From contig CM070874.1 of assembly GCA_036365515.1 (NCBI GenBank), forward strand, positions 213,270,942 to 213,334,941: DNA of 64,000 nt, read 5' to 3'. The position numbers and the translations under genes are program-made. Each line of letters opens with the position of its first letter. The first letter of the stretch is position 1. This document shows, piece by piece, positions 54,612-64,000 of the stretch. Origin of the DNA: Torymus aiolomorphi (Eukaryota; Arthropoda; Insecta; Hymenoptera; Torymidae). The notes under the pieces were generated by a model, which was not told the DNA's origin, ran no database searches, and worked only from the letters and a program-made list of their open reading frames with translations.

Positions 54612-55322
54612 CCGGGTTCTATCCAACGATAGATGAGCATTTTTCTATGCTACCGGGCGCGTCCCCAGGTTGTGGATCGGGGAACGGCCAGCATAGTCTG
54701 GTCATCCGTGAATATAATGAATAAGCGGTCGCGAACAAAGAAATCGTGAGAATGGCAGAATGAATGAGCATTGTGCGAATGGGCTGCGGCCGACGGATTG
54801 TGGATATTCCTGCTAGACTAGCCAAAGGGAGAGTAGTAAACTCCCTAACCGGGGTGGCACGAGATGTCAGTACCTAACCTCTGCGTTTATTATTATTATT
54901 ATTGATAAACACATGTTCAATGTGGAAGGACCGCTCTAGTGCTCACTGACTGGAGCCAATGGTGGGGTTGAAGCAATCATTGTTGGGCGCAGGTCTGAAG
55001 GTTTACCTGGTCAGTATTTCCTTATACCCGAAGTTGCGTAGGGCAAATCGCACACCGTCTAGCCCGAGGTTTGGGTCAGGTGTTGGGACGGACCCGACAT
55101 CGCCCACTCGGTAGGGGTGACGTTAAACCTTTGTTTCATTATGGCGCGGGCCTATCCCGTAACCTTCTCTGTAGTCACTAGGTGCCGATAGGAGTAACCA
55201 TCCGACAAACCGCCTCTCGGCTTCGGCATCCATAACTAGGGTTCCTTATAGGCGGGGATAGTAGCCACACCGAGGTGTGGCGCCGATAGTGGGCGAACCG
55301 TCTTAAACAACATATTCTATGC
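54612..55322 (+). other. 5' untranslated region of the R1-clade element
   Basis: There is no protein-like frame over about 700 bases. Two small inverted motifs occur (CCACACCGAGGTGTGG at 55266-55281 and CCCGGGTTC at the start). This region would hold the internal promoter in such elements. Confidence 0.5.
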
Positions 55323-56484
55323 ATGATGAATTCAAACACCCAACACAACCACAAAACTAAGGAGAAAGAAGGTGTATGCCAGACTGCGGTGGAGAAGGTG
55401 CTCGCAGAAATGCGAGCGCTCCTCAAGGTTATGGTGCAGGCGCTAAAAGCTCAGCCTAATATCAAAAACGATATTAAAAAGGGGTTGCCAGTTATGGTAG
55501 ACCAACTGGAGCAGCTCGAAAGCGCCGTGAAAACGGAACTACGTGCTGCTAAGCAAGCCTGGGCTTACACACCAGCCAAGAGGCAAAGGACGATGTCCTT
55601 GGTAGAAAGTATGGGGACACCAACAGGGTCAATTGGCCCCGAGCCACTTGGCGGCAGGAAGCGAGGCGCCTCTAGCCCACCTAGCCTGGATACGGGGGAA
55701 AAGCAAGTGAAGAAGAAAAAGGCGGATATCCCTAAGGAAGATTGGGTTGCTGTAAAAAGTAGAAAAAGGCGGAAGCAGCCGAAACAACAGCAGCAGCAGC
55801 CACAGAAACAGCAGCCGCAACAACAGCAGAGGAAGCAGAAGACAAAGAAGAAGGAAAAAAAGGTAACAAAGCCGGATGCGATCGTGCTCAAACCGGCAGG
55901 CGGTAAGTCGTATGCGGACATTCTGTCCACCATGCCTTCTCAGAAGCACTCAGAGAAGCTACTGGAAACGACTGCACCGTTGTTAGGGAACTGATCCCCA
56001 GAGTCATCCTGGAGATCAGAGATCAAGACAGTTGCACGTCCAGTGAGGAAGTAGTGGAGGCCTTAAAAAGAGACCTGCAGGACTACAAGGGGTTCCTGCA
56101 GTCTGTCTTGACTAGGCCAAATGCGAGGGCACAACGGATGGCCATAGTGGCGGTGGACACACCGGCTGCGGAAAAGCTAATGGCCACCGCCCGCATAAAG
56201 ATAGGCTGGGTCAACTGCAGGATCCGCAGGAGAGCCACGGTTACCCGTTGCTATAAATGTCTGGGCTTCGGCCATCTTAGCTCGGACTGCAAAGGGCCCG
56301 ACCGCAGCGATGCTATCGCTGCGGGGCGGAAGGCCACATGATCGCAGGATGTAATGCCATCCCACGTTGCTTCCTGTGTCCAGAACAAGCGGACAAACCT
56401 GATTCCCGCAACCATACGGCGGGATCAGGAGCCTGTAGGGCCTTCCGAGAGGCACTTGCAAATGCCAAGAAAAAATGGCGGTAG
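55323..56484 (+). pseudogene. R1-clade ORF1 (nucleic-acid-binding Gag-like), two frameshifts
   Basis: Translation starts near 55323 (55324 gives the first clear ATG context, MMNSNTQHNHKTKEKEG). The first 220 residues are basic and Gln/Lys-rich (PKQQQQQPQKQQPQQQQRKQ). At about 55960-55985 the frame shifts; the next block reads VILEIRDQDSCTSSEEVVEA, LKRDLQDYKGFLQSVL and CYKCLGFGHLSSDC. A second shift at about 56306 is needed to reach CYRCGAEGHMIAGC and CFLCPEQ, ending at TAG 56482-56484. The three cysteine motifs and order match R1-clade ORF1 proteins, which coat the RNA and take part in targeting. The stop overlaps the ORF2 start (ATGGCGGTAG). Confidence 0.88.
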
Positions 56485-59456
56485 TTCTGCAGGGTAATAT
56501 GCACAGGAGCAGGGCAGCTCACGACCTCCTGGAACAGATCTGTTTCGACAAAAACGCTGATATTGTACTAATCAGCGAACAGTATCGAAACAGAGATGGT
56601 CCAGGATGATTTGCCGATGACCTGGGCACCGCAGCCATCTGGAACCGTGACCCGCAGAATATCCACATTGCGGGTCATGGCGGCGGCAGCGGTTTTGTTT
56701 GGGTGAGGCACCAGCAAACTCACTACATAAGCGTATACCTCACTCCAAACCAGACCATCAGCGACTTCCAGGCCAAGCTGGAGGGCCTGGAGGATGCAAC
56801 ACGGGAGATGCAGGGTGAGCTGATTATCGCCGGGGACTTCAATGCTAAAGCCCCGGAGTGGGGGGAAGCTCGGTCGGATCGTAGGGACCGGCTGATTATG
56901 GATATGGCCAGTCGGCTAGACCTCGTGGTACTAAATAAAGGTACCACGTCGACCTTCAGACGACCGGGCTACAGGGAGACCATTATCGACGTCTCCCTGG
57001 CAAGCGAACGCCTAGCCGGGCGAATCCAGAGCTGGCATGTGATCGAGGACTATACAGGAAGCGATCACATGTATATCACGTTCCGTGTGCGTGATAGCAG
57101 ACCGGCTCCGTTTCCGCACAAGCGCAGCCCCCCCAGGTGGAACATCGCCAAGATGAACTACGAGAGGTTTGCCACGGCGATAGAACACGGACAGCGAACA
57201 CAGCGTGAGATCCCGGAATCGCTGCCGCTATCTGCGCGGGCAAAAATGGTGACCGACTACACCATGAAGGTCATCGAAAAGGCCTGCGCGGAGACGGTTC
57301 CCAGGAAATCAACACGTGGGTCAAGACGACCTGCTTACTGGTGGACGAACGACATCGCGGACTTTCGTAAGATGTGCCTGCAGTTGCGACGCAGAATGCA
57401 GAGGGTCAAAAAACGCGATCTCGACGCAGCCCCCTTGGCCGCAGAGTACAAGTCCAGCCGGCAGCGATGCTGGAAAGAGCTAGGGGAAGAGATGGATCAC
57501 GATCCGTGGGGATTAGGGTACAAGATCGTTATGCGCAAGCTGGCGACCTTCGGTTCGTCAGCGCCGAAAGATGCGCAAACGATCACGAACATCGTACGTG
57601 CCCTTTTCCCCGAACACCCAAGGAGACCGGATGGCCCAGCAACATCCGGCCCGTTCGAAACTCCTCTGTTTACGAACATGGAGCTCTCCATCGCAATAAA
57701 ATCTTTGCGTAATAAGAGAGCTCCGGGGCCGGATGGATTACCAGCAGAGCTGCTGAAAGCCATCGGCGGCAGTCACCCGCGCCTCTTGCTGGACATGTAC
57801 AACTCCTGCCTGAAGGCAGGCATTTTTCCTGCCCGCTGGAAGACAGCGAGACTTGTCCTCATCAGCAAGGACAAGGGTCCAGCAGACAGCCCGTCGGCCT
57901 ACCGCCCGCTGTGCATGCTAGACACGGCGGGAAAACTCCTGGAGAAACTGCTGAAACCTCGCCTCCAGGCAGCCATAAGTGCGTTCGGAGATTTGGCCCC
58001 GCGGCAGTATGGTTTCAGGCGAGATAAGTCAACCATAGACGCAATCCAGGAGGTGGTAAATGCCGCCAGGTCAACGGAACAGGGCAACCATTTCTCTCGC
58101 CCTATTTGTCTGCTGGCCACCTTGGACGTTAAAAACGCGTTTAACTCAGTTAGGTGGGACAAGGCGCTGGAAGCTTTCGAGCGGGACTTTCATATCCCCG
58201 CGTATCTTTTACGCATTCTTGGGGATTATCTGAGGGACCGCTCGATAACTTACGACACTGAGGATGGACCAATAAAGAGGAAAATAACATCTGGGGCAGC
58301 TCAGGGCTCCATGCTGGGTCCCGATATATGGAATGTATTCTATGACGGGATCCTGCGCATGGAAATGCCCGAGGGCACCTTCCTGGTTGGGTACGCTGAC
58401 GACATAGCGGTGGTCATCGTAGCCAGAGACGTTGACCTCGCTGGGCTGCTACTCAACCGGGTAATGCGTCGCGTTTTCTCCTGGCTGGAGGATCACGGGC
58501 TTGAATTAGCCACAAAGAAGACGGAGGTCGTGCTACTCACGAAGAGGCACATCAATACCATGTGCCCCTTTCAAGTAGGAGACGCGACGGTCCAGGCAAA
58601 GAGTGCGGTGAGGTACCTGGGGGTGACGCTTGAAAACAAGCTCACCTTCAGGGAACACCTCACCATAGTGACGGAAAAGGCGGCAGCAGTAACAGCCTCG
58701 CTGAGTAGGCTCATGGCCAATACCGCCGGCCCCCGGCCTTGTAAAAGGCGCCTACTCATGCGTGCCGCCGAAGCCGTCATGCTGTACGGAGCGGAGGTCT
58801 GGGCCGATGCGCTACGGAAAGACGTGCACAGGAAGCGTCTCGCCGCGGTGCAACGGAGAGCAGCACTCCGGATCGCGTGCTCTTACCGCACGGTCTCCGA
58901 GCCCGCGATATTAGTGGTCGCTGGGGTAATACCCATCGACCTTCTTGCACTGGAGAGACGCTTCGTCCATCAGCAGAAGCCTGCTCTTGGGGTAGTGGAG
59001 GCTCACCGAACGGCCAGGGCCAATACCATCCAGGCTTGGCAGCATCGGTGGGAATCCTCCACTAAAGGAAGATGGACGGCCAGGCTGATCCCAAAAGTGG
59101 ACACCTGGCTGTTCCGAAAAGAGGGTGAGGTAAATTACTACCTCACCCAATTCTTGACGGGGCACGGCCTGTTCCGCGCATACCTACATAAGATGGGTAA
59201 AGTCGCGGAGCCAGGCTGCGTCTATTGTGAGGGCCTCCCGGACGACGTGTTCCACACCTTCTTCGTATGCAGAAGGTGGACTGTCGAAAGGGGGGCACTA
59301 GAGAGGGACCTTGGCTGCATATCACCTGACAATATAGTCAGGCTGATGTACCAAGGTCCTCAACAATGGGCGAAAGTCGCCTCCTACGTGGAGGCGATCT
59401 TGCGCCAAAAAAGGGAAGAGGAGAACAGCAGATCAGCCGTCCGCAGGGCGCCGTAG
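56475..59456 (+). pseudogene. R1-clade ORF2: endonuclease, reverse transcriptase, C-terminal CCHC (one stop)
   Basis: The start ATG at 56475 lies inside the end of ORF1. The frame reads MAVVLQGNMHRSRAAHDLLE and DIVLISEQYRNRD, meets a TGA at 56607-56609 (codon 45), then stays open for 948 codons to TAG 59454-59456. Domains in order: apurinic-type endonuclease (LIIAGDFNAKAPEWG, ETIIDVSLAS, YTGSDHMYITF); reverse transcriptase (RAPGPDGLPAELL, PRQYGFRRDKSTIDAI, ATLDVKNAFNSVRW, AQGSMLGPDIWNVFYD, and the catalytic FLVGYADDIAVVI); a helical region; and CVYCEGLPDDVFHTFFVC. The protein nicks target DNA and primes cDNA from it. The single early stop and otherwise perfect frame make this a recently killed, near-complete master-like copy. 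Confidence 0.95.
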
Positions 59457-59752
59457 CTGTTCACGGGAAAAAAAAGACCCCTGCGGGTCTCAACGGCCGA
59501 TCTGAAGTGAGAAGGTGCCGCTCAGACGAAGCAAGCCCTCCCCTGAAGTAATGTGTAAAACGGTGCCGGGGGAGGGTCTGTACAGTAGTGCAGAGCAGAA
59601 AGGGTTAGTCTTTTTAGTGGGTAGGAATCCCACACGCCGTGGGAGTGCGGAGCCTCTTGCGGTGTCTCCTGGGCTGGCATGGATATACGGCCCAGGCGGT
59701 CCGGTGGAGCATTTGGTCCACCGGACTGATGCAAGATTTCACTGTTTCCCTC

Positions 59753-59754
<2 letters not shown>
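59457..59754 (+). other. R1-clade 3' untranslated region with hairpin
   Basis: It includes AGACCCCTGCGGGTCT (59474-59489), a perfect short stem that also occurs in the neighbouring fragment near 54271. The conserved 3' region probably serves as the recognition site for the element's reverse transcriptase. Confidence 0.7.
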
Positions 59755-59784
<30 letters not shown>

Positions 59785-59831
<47 letters not shown>

Positions 59832-59832
59832 T
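59785..59832. repeat. (TTA)n microsatellite
   Basis: About 16 TTA units directly follow the poly(A) of the full-length element. Confidence 0.97.
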
Positions 59833-60470
59833 CTCGACGATTGAAAAATACTCCGGGAGATATACTCTCAGAGTGATTTTCGATCGTCGAGAAATGCTCT
59901 CCGAGTGATTCTTGATAGACGCGAAATACTCTCAGAGTGATTCTCGATCATCGAGAAATACTCCTGGAGTTTTTTTTTTCGATCGTCAAGAAACAATCTC
60001 TGAGCTATTCTCGACCGTTGAGCAATACTCGGAGTGATTCTCTATCGTCGAAAAATATTGATGGAGGTTTTTCATTTAACGAGTCCTAGGTCGCAGCAGC
60101 TCATAAAAGTTTTGGATTTTTTACTTGAAAGTGAGCATTTATTTTCTAGGGTTGGACTTTACGAGTTTTAGCAGCAATTACCAATCGAGAAGAAAATGAG
60201 GTGAGTGTACGAACTTCTAAGCTGCGTGTCCTAGATCATAGCTGGAACTCCGAGAATTACCCTCGGAGTCATTCTGGATCTTTGAGAAAAGCTCTTAGAT
60301 TATTTTTCGATTTTCGAAAAATACTCTAGGATTGTTACTCGATCGTTGAGAAATTATCTCGGAGTTATACATGATCGTATAGAAATACTCTCAAAGTGAT
60401 ACTCGGTCGTCCAGAAATACTGTGGGAGCGATTATTATCCTTCGTAGAATGCTCTTGAATCTACCTCTAA
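59833..60470. repeat. Minisatellite, GAGTGATTCTCGATCGTCGAGAAATACTC type
   Basis: Roughly 12-14 degenerate copies of a unit of about 40-46 bases occur, marked by TCTCGATCGTCGAGAAATAC (itself nearly palindromic: TCTCGA...TCGAGA). A different block (about 60080-60235) interrupts the series. Confidence 0.85.
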
Positions 60471-60637
60471 GTTACATACGAACACGGGTTATCTTTTATT
60501 TCGATAAAACACTTACGGGTACATTTATGATTGTAATACATTGTAATACATTGTAATACATTGTTCAATGTATAACTCATAAAGTAATATAATTATTAAT
60601 CTATCTACAAAAACCGAATATAATATATAAATTACAG
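60471..60637. other. Spacer with a short tandem repeat
   Basis: ATTGTAATAC occurs three times in tandem at about 60531-60560. The segment ends with a possible acceptor AAATTACAG at 60637. Confidence 0.5.
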
Positions 60638-60868
60638 ATATCACGTAAGAAGCGACGCAGAAGATACACAGTGAGATCACCTCTAATCCAAATTGGTGAT
60701 TATGTCCTATTAACAACTTTTCCACCCACTACGAAGCAGACCTATATTGATCATTGTATTACTCACCCGTGTAAAAAAATTTCCTTTGGCCGAAGTTTAC
60801 CTGAAGTTCTTCGTCATAGAAGTTTATCTAATATGGTTAATTTGACTACCCTCCATCTTTTTGAATAA
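60638..60868 (+). CDS. Probable terminal exon, unrecognised basic protein
   Basis: After an acceptor-like TATATAAATTACAG (ending 60637) a frame of 76 codons runs to TAA at 60866-60868. AATAAA overlaps the stop at 60864-60869. It begins with a strongly basic cluster, SRKKRRRRYT, which could be a nuclear localisation signal. It continues IQIGDYVLLTTFPPTTKQTY and ISFGRSLPEVLRHRSLSNMV. There is no ATG near the start, consistent with a 3' exon whose upstream exons lie elsewhere. I do not recognise the family. A relic of a transposon protein is equally possible. Confidence 0.4.
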   Translation: MSRKKRRRRYTVRSPLIQIGDYVLLTTFPPTTKQTYIDHCITHPCKKISFGRSLPEVLRHRSLSNMVNLTTLHLFE

Positions 60869-60933
60869 AAATAGATCAGGAAACGATAGAGAGGGTCAAC
60901 CCACAAAATAAACAACAAATCACATAATATTAT

Positions 60934-61989
60934 TGTTACGTTCGGGTTACGTGACAATACAAGAAGAGAGAAAATGAAACTTCATTAGTCTAATGGCTAA
61001 AAGCGCGTAATGTGACATTTCCCGATTCGGACACAACGTGCATTGCTCCAGGATGGGACGGAAGGTAGGAAAATGACACGGACACGCGGTACGCCTCGAG
61101 ACAGTGTATAGAATTTTACTGACTTACCTTAGAATATCCAACAGCCTTTGTGTGAATCTGTACTCCCGCCGTGACGCTTATAATGATAGTGGACGGTTGC
61201 CGCTCTGTGGAAGTTTTGGTGTGAAGAACGTAGATACGGAGAGTTTACGATTCTTATAATCTCGAAATAATGAATACTTAATATGGATTTAAACACAACT
61301 TAAACTTTATTAACTTGTCAGTGCAAAACAGTGATGAGAGCTGATGTGAAGTCTACGCGAGTTGGCTTCTGAGTGAGACATACCAGGAGTCTTCGTCCCC
61401 TTTTAAAGGTAAAATTTGTAAATCTTCCTGCCGTCGCCTTTTTGATTTGCCTAGGTGTTGCTGCCCCGCTTTTCTCGATGATCTTTGATGATTTCGGCGG
61501 CGCACCCTTTGAGAATATTCGGCGAGTCCGGATACATAAATTATTTTAGAATACGCTACGCATATCGGGTAGGAATGAAGGGAAAGGACAAGATAACTGA
61601 CTCTATTGATTGACTATCTGATTCACTATTGTGCGCTGGAGTACTAATGCTTACTCCTCTAATTGGCGGCGAATCTCTGATGCTTGCGTGGATGTGCATT
61701 TTGCTAATAAAAAACGCGTAAAACTGCAGCAGGAGAGTGGCACACACTGAAGAGAGAATGAAAGAAAAACTAAAGGAAACCGCGTCTTCGTGCCTTCGTT
61801 CGAGGATCTTTTTGGTATTTGTTCTTTCTGGATGGCGGCGTCTTTTTGAGTGTTCATGGGTGGCCCTTTTATAGTGTGAGAAAATATGAAACAAGCCGCA
61901 ATGCAGCAGGTTCGTTGGGTAGGATGAAAAGAGAGGAAGAAAAACAGCGGACACCGACAACCACAACGGCAACGTCGCACGACGCGACA
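60934..61989 (-). repeat. 3' LTR of an env-bearing LTR element (errantivirus-like)
   Basis: The 1056-base segment has TG...CA ends: on the minus strand it starts TGTCGCGTCGTGCGACG at 61989 and finishes CCCGAACGTAACA at 60934. A TATA box (TATAAAAG, minus strand, 61866-61873) and an AATAAA signal (61307-61312) occur in the expected order for a minus-strand LTR. The partner 5' LTR would lie beyond the window. The polypurine tract and env confirm orientation. Confidence 0.8.
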
Positions 61990-62004
61990 CCTCCCCCCTT
62001 GAGG
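61990..62004 (-). promoter_or_regulatory. Polypurine tract
   Basis: On the minus strand CCTCAAGGGGGGAGG lies directly before the LTR start TGTCGCG, the standard position of the plus-strand primer in LTR elements. Confidence 0.8.
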
Positions 62005-62049
62005 CAGTTCAGACCCGGGGGCTGAATTATCACACACTTTCATCACTAA

Positions 62050-62381
62050 TTATTGGAATCGTCTCCGGCGTCTTGGCAAGATTTCCGCTTGCGGGTCCAT
62101 CTGCTGTGGCCTACGTCGTTGATTAGATACTCTGCAGGGTTCAGCGCACTTTGTAGTTTCCAATAATTGACCTTGATGCCGGCTGAGTTGTTCCACATGA
62201 GTATCATTCACTGGTACCATTGGTCCCGAGGCTCTGTGCGGAATCCTGGCATTCTGGGTCCATCGCTGAAGAAAGTCTCGTGCCCCTTCCGTAGTTGATA
62301 ACCATAGCCTATCATTGCTTGACGTACACGTTCATCTAATGTTTGTAATATGTCTTGTTGTTGCTGCGAGGTTTGCTCCAT
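62050..62381 (-). pseudogene. Accessory-like ORF between env and the 3' LTR, Arg-rich C-terminus
   Basis: On the minus strand ATG (62379-62381) opens a frame reading MEQTSQQQQDILQTLDERVR and QAMIGYGYQLRKG. After a one-base shift near GGGGC (about 62280) it continues ARDFLQRWTQNARIPHRASG, NDTHVEQLSRHQGQLLETTK and PRRRRRFQ, ending at TAA 62050-62052. The total is about 110 residues. It has no signal peptide or membrane segment. The N-terminus is probably helical and the C-terminus is a basic cluster such as nuclear or RNA-binding proteins carry. It sits 46 bases from the polypurine tract, downstream of env. It may be an accessory protein or a captured gene; function is unknown. The shift could be a mutation or an assembly error. 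Confidence 0.45.
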
Positions 62382-62690
62382 GTTGAAATTCTCCGTGGCA
62401 ACTTCTCTTCTGACGTCTCTTTCTTTACTGACCCCTCGTCCTTTACTGGAAACTGAAACCGACCTGTATCTTCCCTAGATGTGATTAGTGGCGTAGTGGG
62501 GATAAGAACGTCCAAAAGGTAGGGCGTGACACTGAAGGTAACGGGAAAGTGGTAGTAAAAATGAGCCTGTAGGATAACGTGGGACAGAAATAGGTAGTGA
62601 CTTAGATATGCGTGCGTAGTTGATACGTATTTTCTTAGTCTTAATTTTCTATTAATTATTAGTGACGACGGATTACTTGAATTTTAATTT
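62382..62690. other. Noncoding part of the env-bearing element
   Basis: No protein-like frame is seen. It lies between the tandem repeats and the accessory-like ORF. Confidence 0.4.
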
Positions 62691-63175
62691 GCTTATTTCA
62701 TTTGTAGATAACTACGACGGATTCGCTGTTAATTCTAGTGGTCAAACGCAAAATTATTCACTATTATACCTAGTGGTTAAACACAAATTGTTTGTTGTCA
62801 TGCAGAGTGGTTTAATACAAAATTAGTCGTTGTTATATAAACTTATCTGCCATTACCCATATTGGTTAAATACAGATTTGTTCGTTGTTATACATAGTGA
62901 TTAAATACAAAAGTTGTCGTTGTTATACAAAATTATTTGTCATTACCCGTAGTGATTAAATACAATTTGTTCGCTATTATACAGTTTGGATCAATACAAA
63001 ATTAGTCGTTGTTATATAAACTTATCTGCCATTATACATATTGGTTAAATACAGATTTGTTCGTTGTTATACATAGTGATTAAATACAAAAGTAGTCGTT
63101 GTTATACAAAATTATTTGTCATTACCCGTAGTGGTTAAATACAATTTGTTGGCTATTATACAGTTTTTTCTTAAT
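62691..63175. repeat. Tandem repeats, 36-40-bp units in a 178-bp higher-order period
   Basis: Units such as TTGTTCGTTGTTATACATAG and GTGATTAAATACAA recur at least 12 times. A longer block beginning ACAAAATTAGTCGTTGTTAT (62817 and 62997) repeats with a period of about 178 bases. It lies in the presumed 3' region of the env-bearing element. Confidence 0.9.
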
Positions 63176-63222
63176 GTTGCGTGTTCACAATACAATGTTG
63201 CATTTTTATCTGCAAGTTTTAG

Positions 63223-63308
<86 letters not shown>
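63223..63308. repeat. (TA)n microsatellite
   Basis: An almost pure TA run, interrupted by TGTATATG. The Tyr/Ile frame across it is an artefact. Confidence 0.95.
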
Positions 63309-63311
<3 letters not shown>

Positions 63312-63483
63312 ATTACTATTTATTTTAGAAATTATTTACCTAGATTATGACATTTGGTTGTGCCTACTTACTACATTGATACCTACTGTTTCTATGTTTT
63401 GCTTAATTACAGAAATAAATGCTTGATTACCTTGTTCTAACCCCCCTTTTTATCTTTTGTTGCTAAAGGATATTGGAACTTGA

Positions 63484-64000
63484 TTAATTACCGTTTGTAT
63501 TCTCTTGTTGAACTATATATTCTTCTAATTTCTTATTTACGTATTCCACGTCTAGCATATTAAATTCCCCCATGTCTACATTTCGAGACAAGACAGGACT
63601 TGGAGGAGGAGCTGGTGGTTCAACTTTAACCGGTGGAAAACTCGGTGGCGAAAAGTTGTATCGAATGGTCTGATTCAATGGCCGCATCGGCACGTATTCC
63701 GGCTCTTTCTCCTCCTTCTTTACAGTTTTCTCTCGTTTATCAAGTTCCCCTATCTCTACATTTAACAGGAATCGGATGAGGAGCTGGAGGTCCGACTTTG
63801 AACGGTGGAAAACTTGGTGTTGCATAAACATGCGGTGGGGGTGGAAAGTTGTATCGAGTGGTCTGATTTAACGGTCCCATTGGCACGTGTCCCGGCTCCT
63901 TTTCCTCCTTTCCTGTTTTCTTTCGTTTACCCTGATACCACCTTATGGTAATTAAAATTATGAGTATTACCGTAAATGTAATAATTATAACACTTAAATA
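63484..64000 (-). pseudogene. env: Envelope-like glycoprotein C-terminus (runs off the window), frameshifted tail
   Basis: Entering at 64000 on the minus strand, the frame gives a strongly hydrophobic segment of about 20 residues (about 63935-63995), then Arg/Lys-rich sequence and a Pro-rich tail. This membrane anchor plus short cytoplasmic tail is the usual end of an insect errantivirus-type Env. The tail is internally duplicated: VPMGPLNQTTRYNF (about 63850-63890) and VPMRPLNQTIRYNF (about 63650-63690) lie in different frames. A one-base shift near 63755-63770 separates them and would stop the first frame early. The second copy runs to TAA at 63484-63486. Position upstream of the 3' LTR on the same strand supports the assignment. 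The ectodomain is outside the window, so the family call is moderate. Confidence 0.6.

Larger units (their letters stand above)
54612..59784 (+). mobile_element. R1-clade non-LTR retrotransposon, near full length
   Basis: The element runs from just after the (TTA)n run to a poly(A) of about 29 bases (about 59755-59783), followed by another (TTA)n run. It contains a 0.7-kb 5' region, ORF1 with zinc knuckles, an overlapping ORF2, and a 0.3-kb 3' region nearly identical to the neighbouring fragment. Apart from two shifts in ORF1 and one stop in ORF2 it is intact, so insertion is recent. The precise 5' end is inferred from the microsatellite edge; a (TTA)5 inside at 54887-54901 is an alternative edge. 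Confidence 0.88.

Noticed and set aside
54317..54724. Asn, Tyr or Ile homopolymer proteins
   Set aside because: Translations of the (TTA)n microsatellite and poly(A).
61556..62046. Minus-strand ORFs of 131-144 codons over the LTR
   Set aside because: They lie within the U3 and edge of the 3' LTR, have no motif, and overlap each other in different frames.

Overview
The window is repeat-dominated eukaryotic DNA: AT-rich, intron-bearing and packed with nested mobile elements, with no bacterial or viral gene layout. Animal-type protein relics (class IX myosin, splicing factor SF3A3, a PWWP domain), a mariner element, R1-clade non-LTR elements, a Penelope-like element and an env-bearing errantivirus-like element together point to an insect. 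A hymenopteran such as an ant is my best guess, but it is inference. I see no complete, clearly functional host gene. It looks like a heterochromatic or piRNA-cluster-like region where host gene fragments sit between transposons and satellites.

Layout. 1-2.3 kb: an unrecognised spliced gene (1081-1528) and two further coding-like stretches. 2.6-8.1 kb: a foldback element with about 0.8-kb inverted arms, a minisatellite interior and an extra copy of its outer arm that makes a near-perfect palindrome. 8.1-9.8 kb: a PWWP-like exon relic followed by a mariner element with 30-bp terminal repeats, a TA duplication and a broken transposase. 9.9-12.2 kb: members of a roughly 345-bp repeat plus long TA runs. 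At 12163 this repeat is interrupted at a TTAA, and it resumes in register at 45515. The 33 kb between holds TTAA-flanked palindromic MITEs, a minisatellite, a myosin IX pseudogene, a roughly 993-bp hairpin satellite array (15.0-26.1 kb, resuming at 41.2-42.75 kb), a Penelope-like element, another foldback element, 280-bp tandem repeats, a nearly intact Gypsy-type LTR retrotransposon (31266-40780), and an SF3A3 pseudogene.

45.5-50 kb: more of the 345-bp repeat and nested inverted-repeat elements. 50.2-59.8 kb: three R1-clade non-LTR elements beside or inside (TTA)n microsatellites: one degenerate on the minus strand, one 3' fragment, and one near full length. 59.8-60.9 kb: a minisatellite and one unrecognised terminal exon. 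60.9-64 kb: the 3' half of a second, env-bearing LTR element on the minus strand, with its 3' LTR, polypurine tract, a short Arg-rich ORF between env and the LTR, and the env C-terminus running off the window.

How the genes work together: the readable proteins serve element replication. The Gypsy element encodes Gag, then protease, reverse transcriptase, RNase H and integrase one frame back, joined at a correctly phased GGGAAAC heptamer. The R1 elements encode an RNA-binding ORF1 protein and an endonuclease/reverse transcriptase. The Penelope-like element fuses reverse transcriptase to a GIY-YIG nuclease. The most unusual items are the in-register 33-kb TTAA-bounded block, the tandem hairpin satellite with an element insertion copied inside it, the Gypsy frameshift signal and predicted leader intron, and the accessory-like ORF in the errantivirus-like element.
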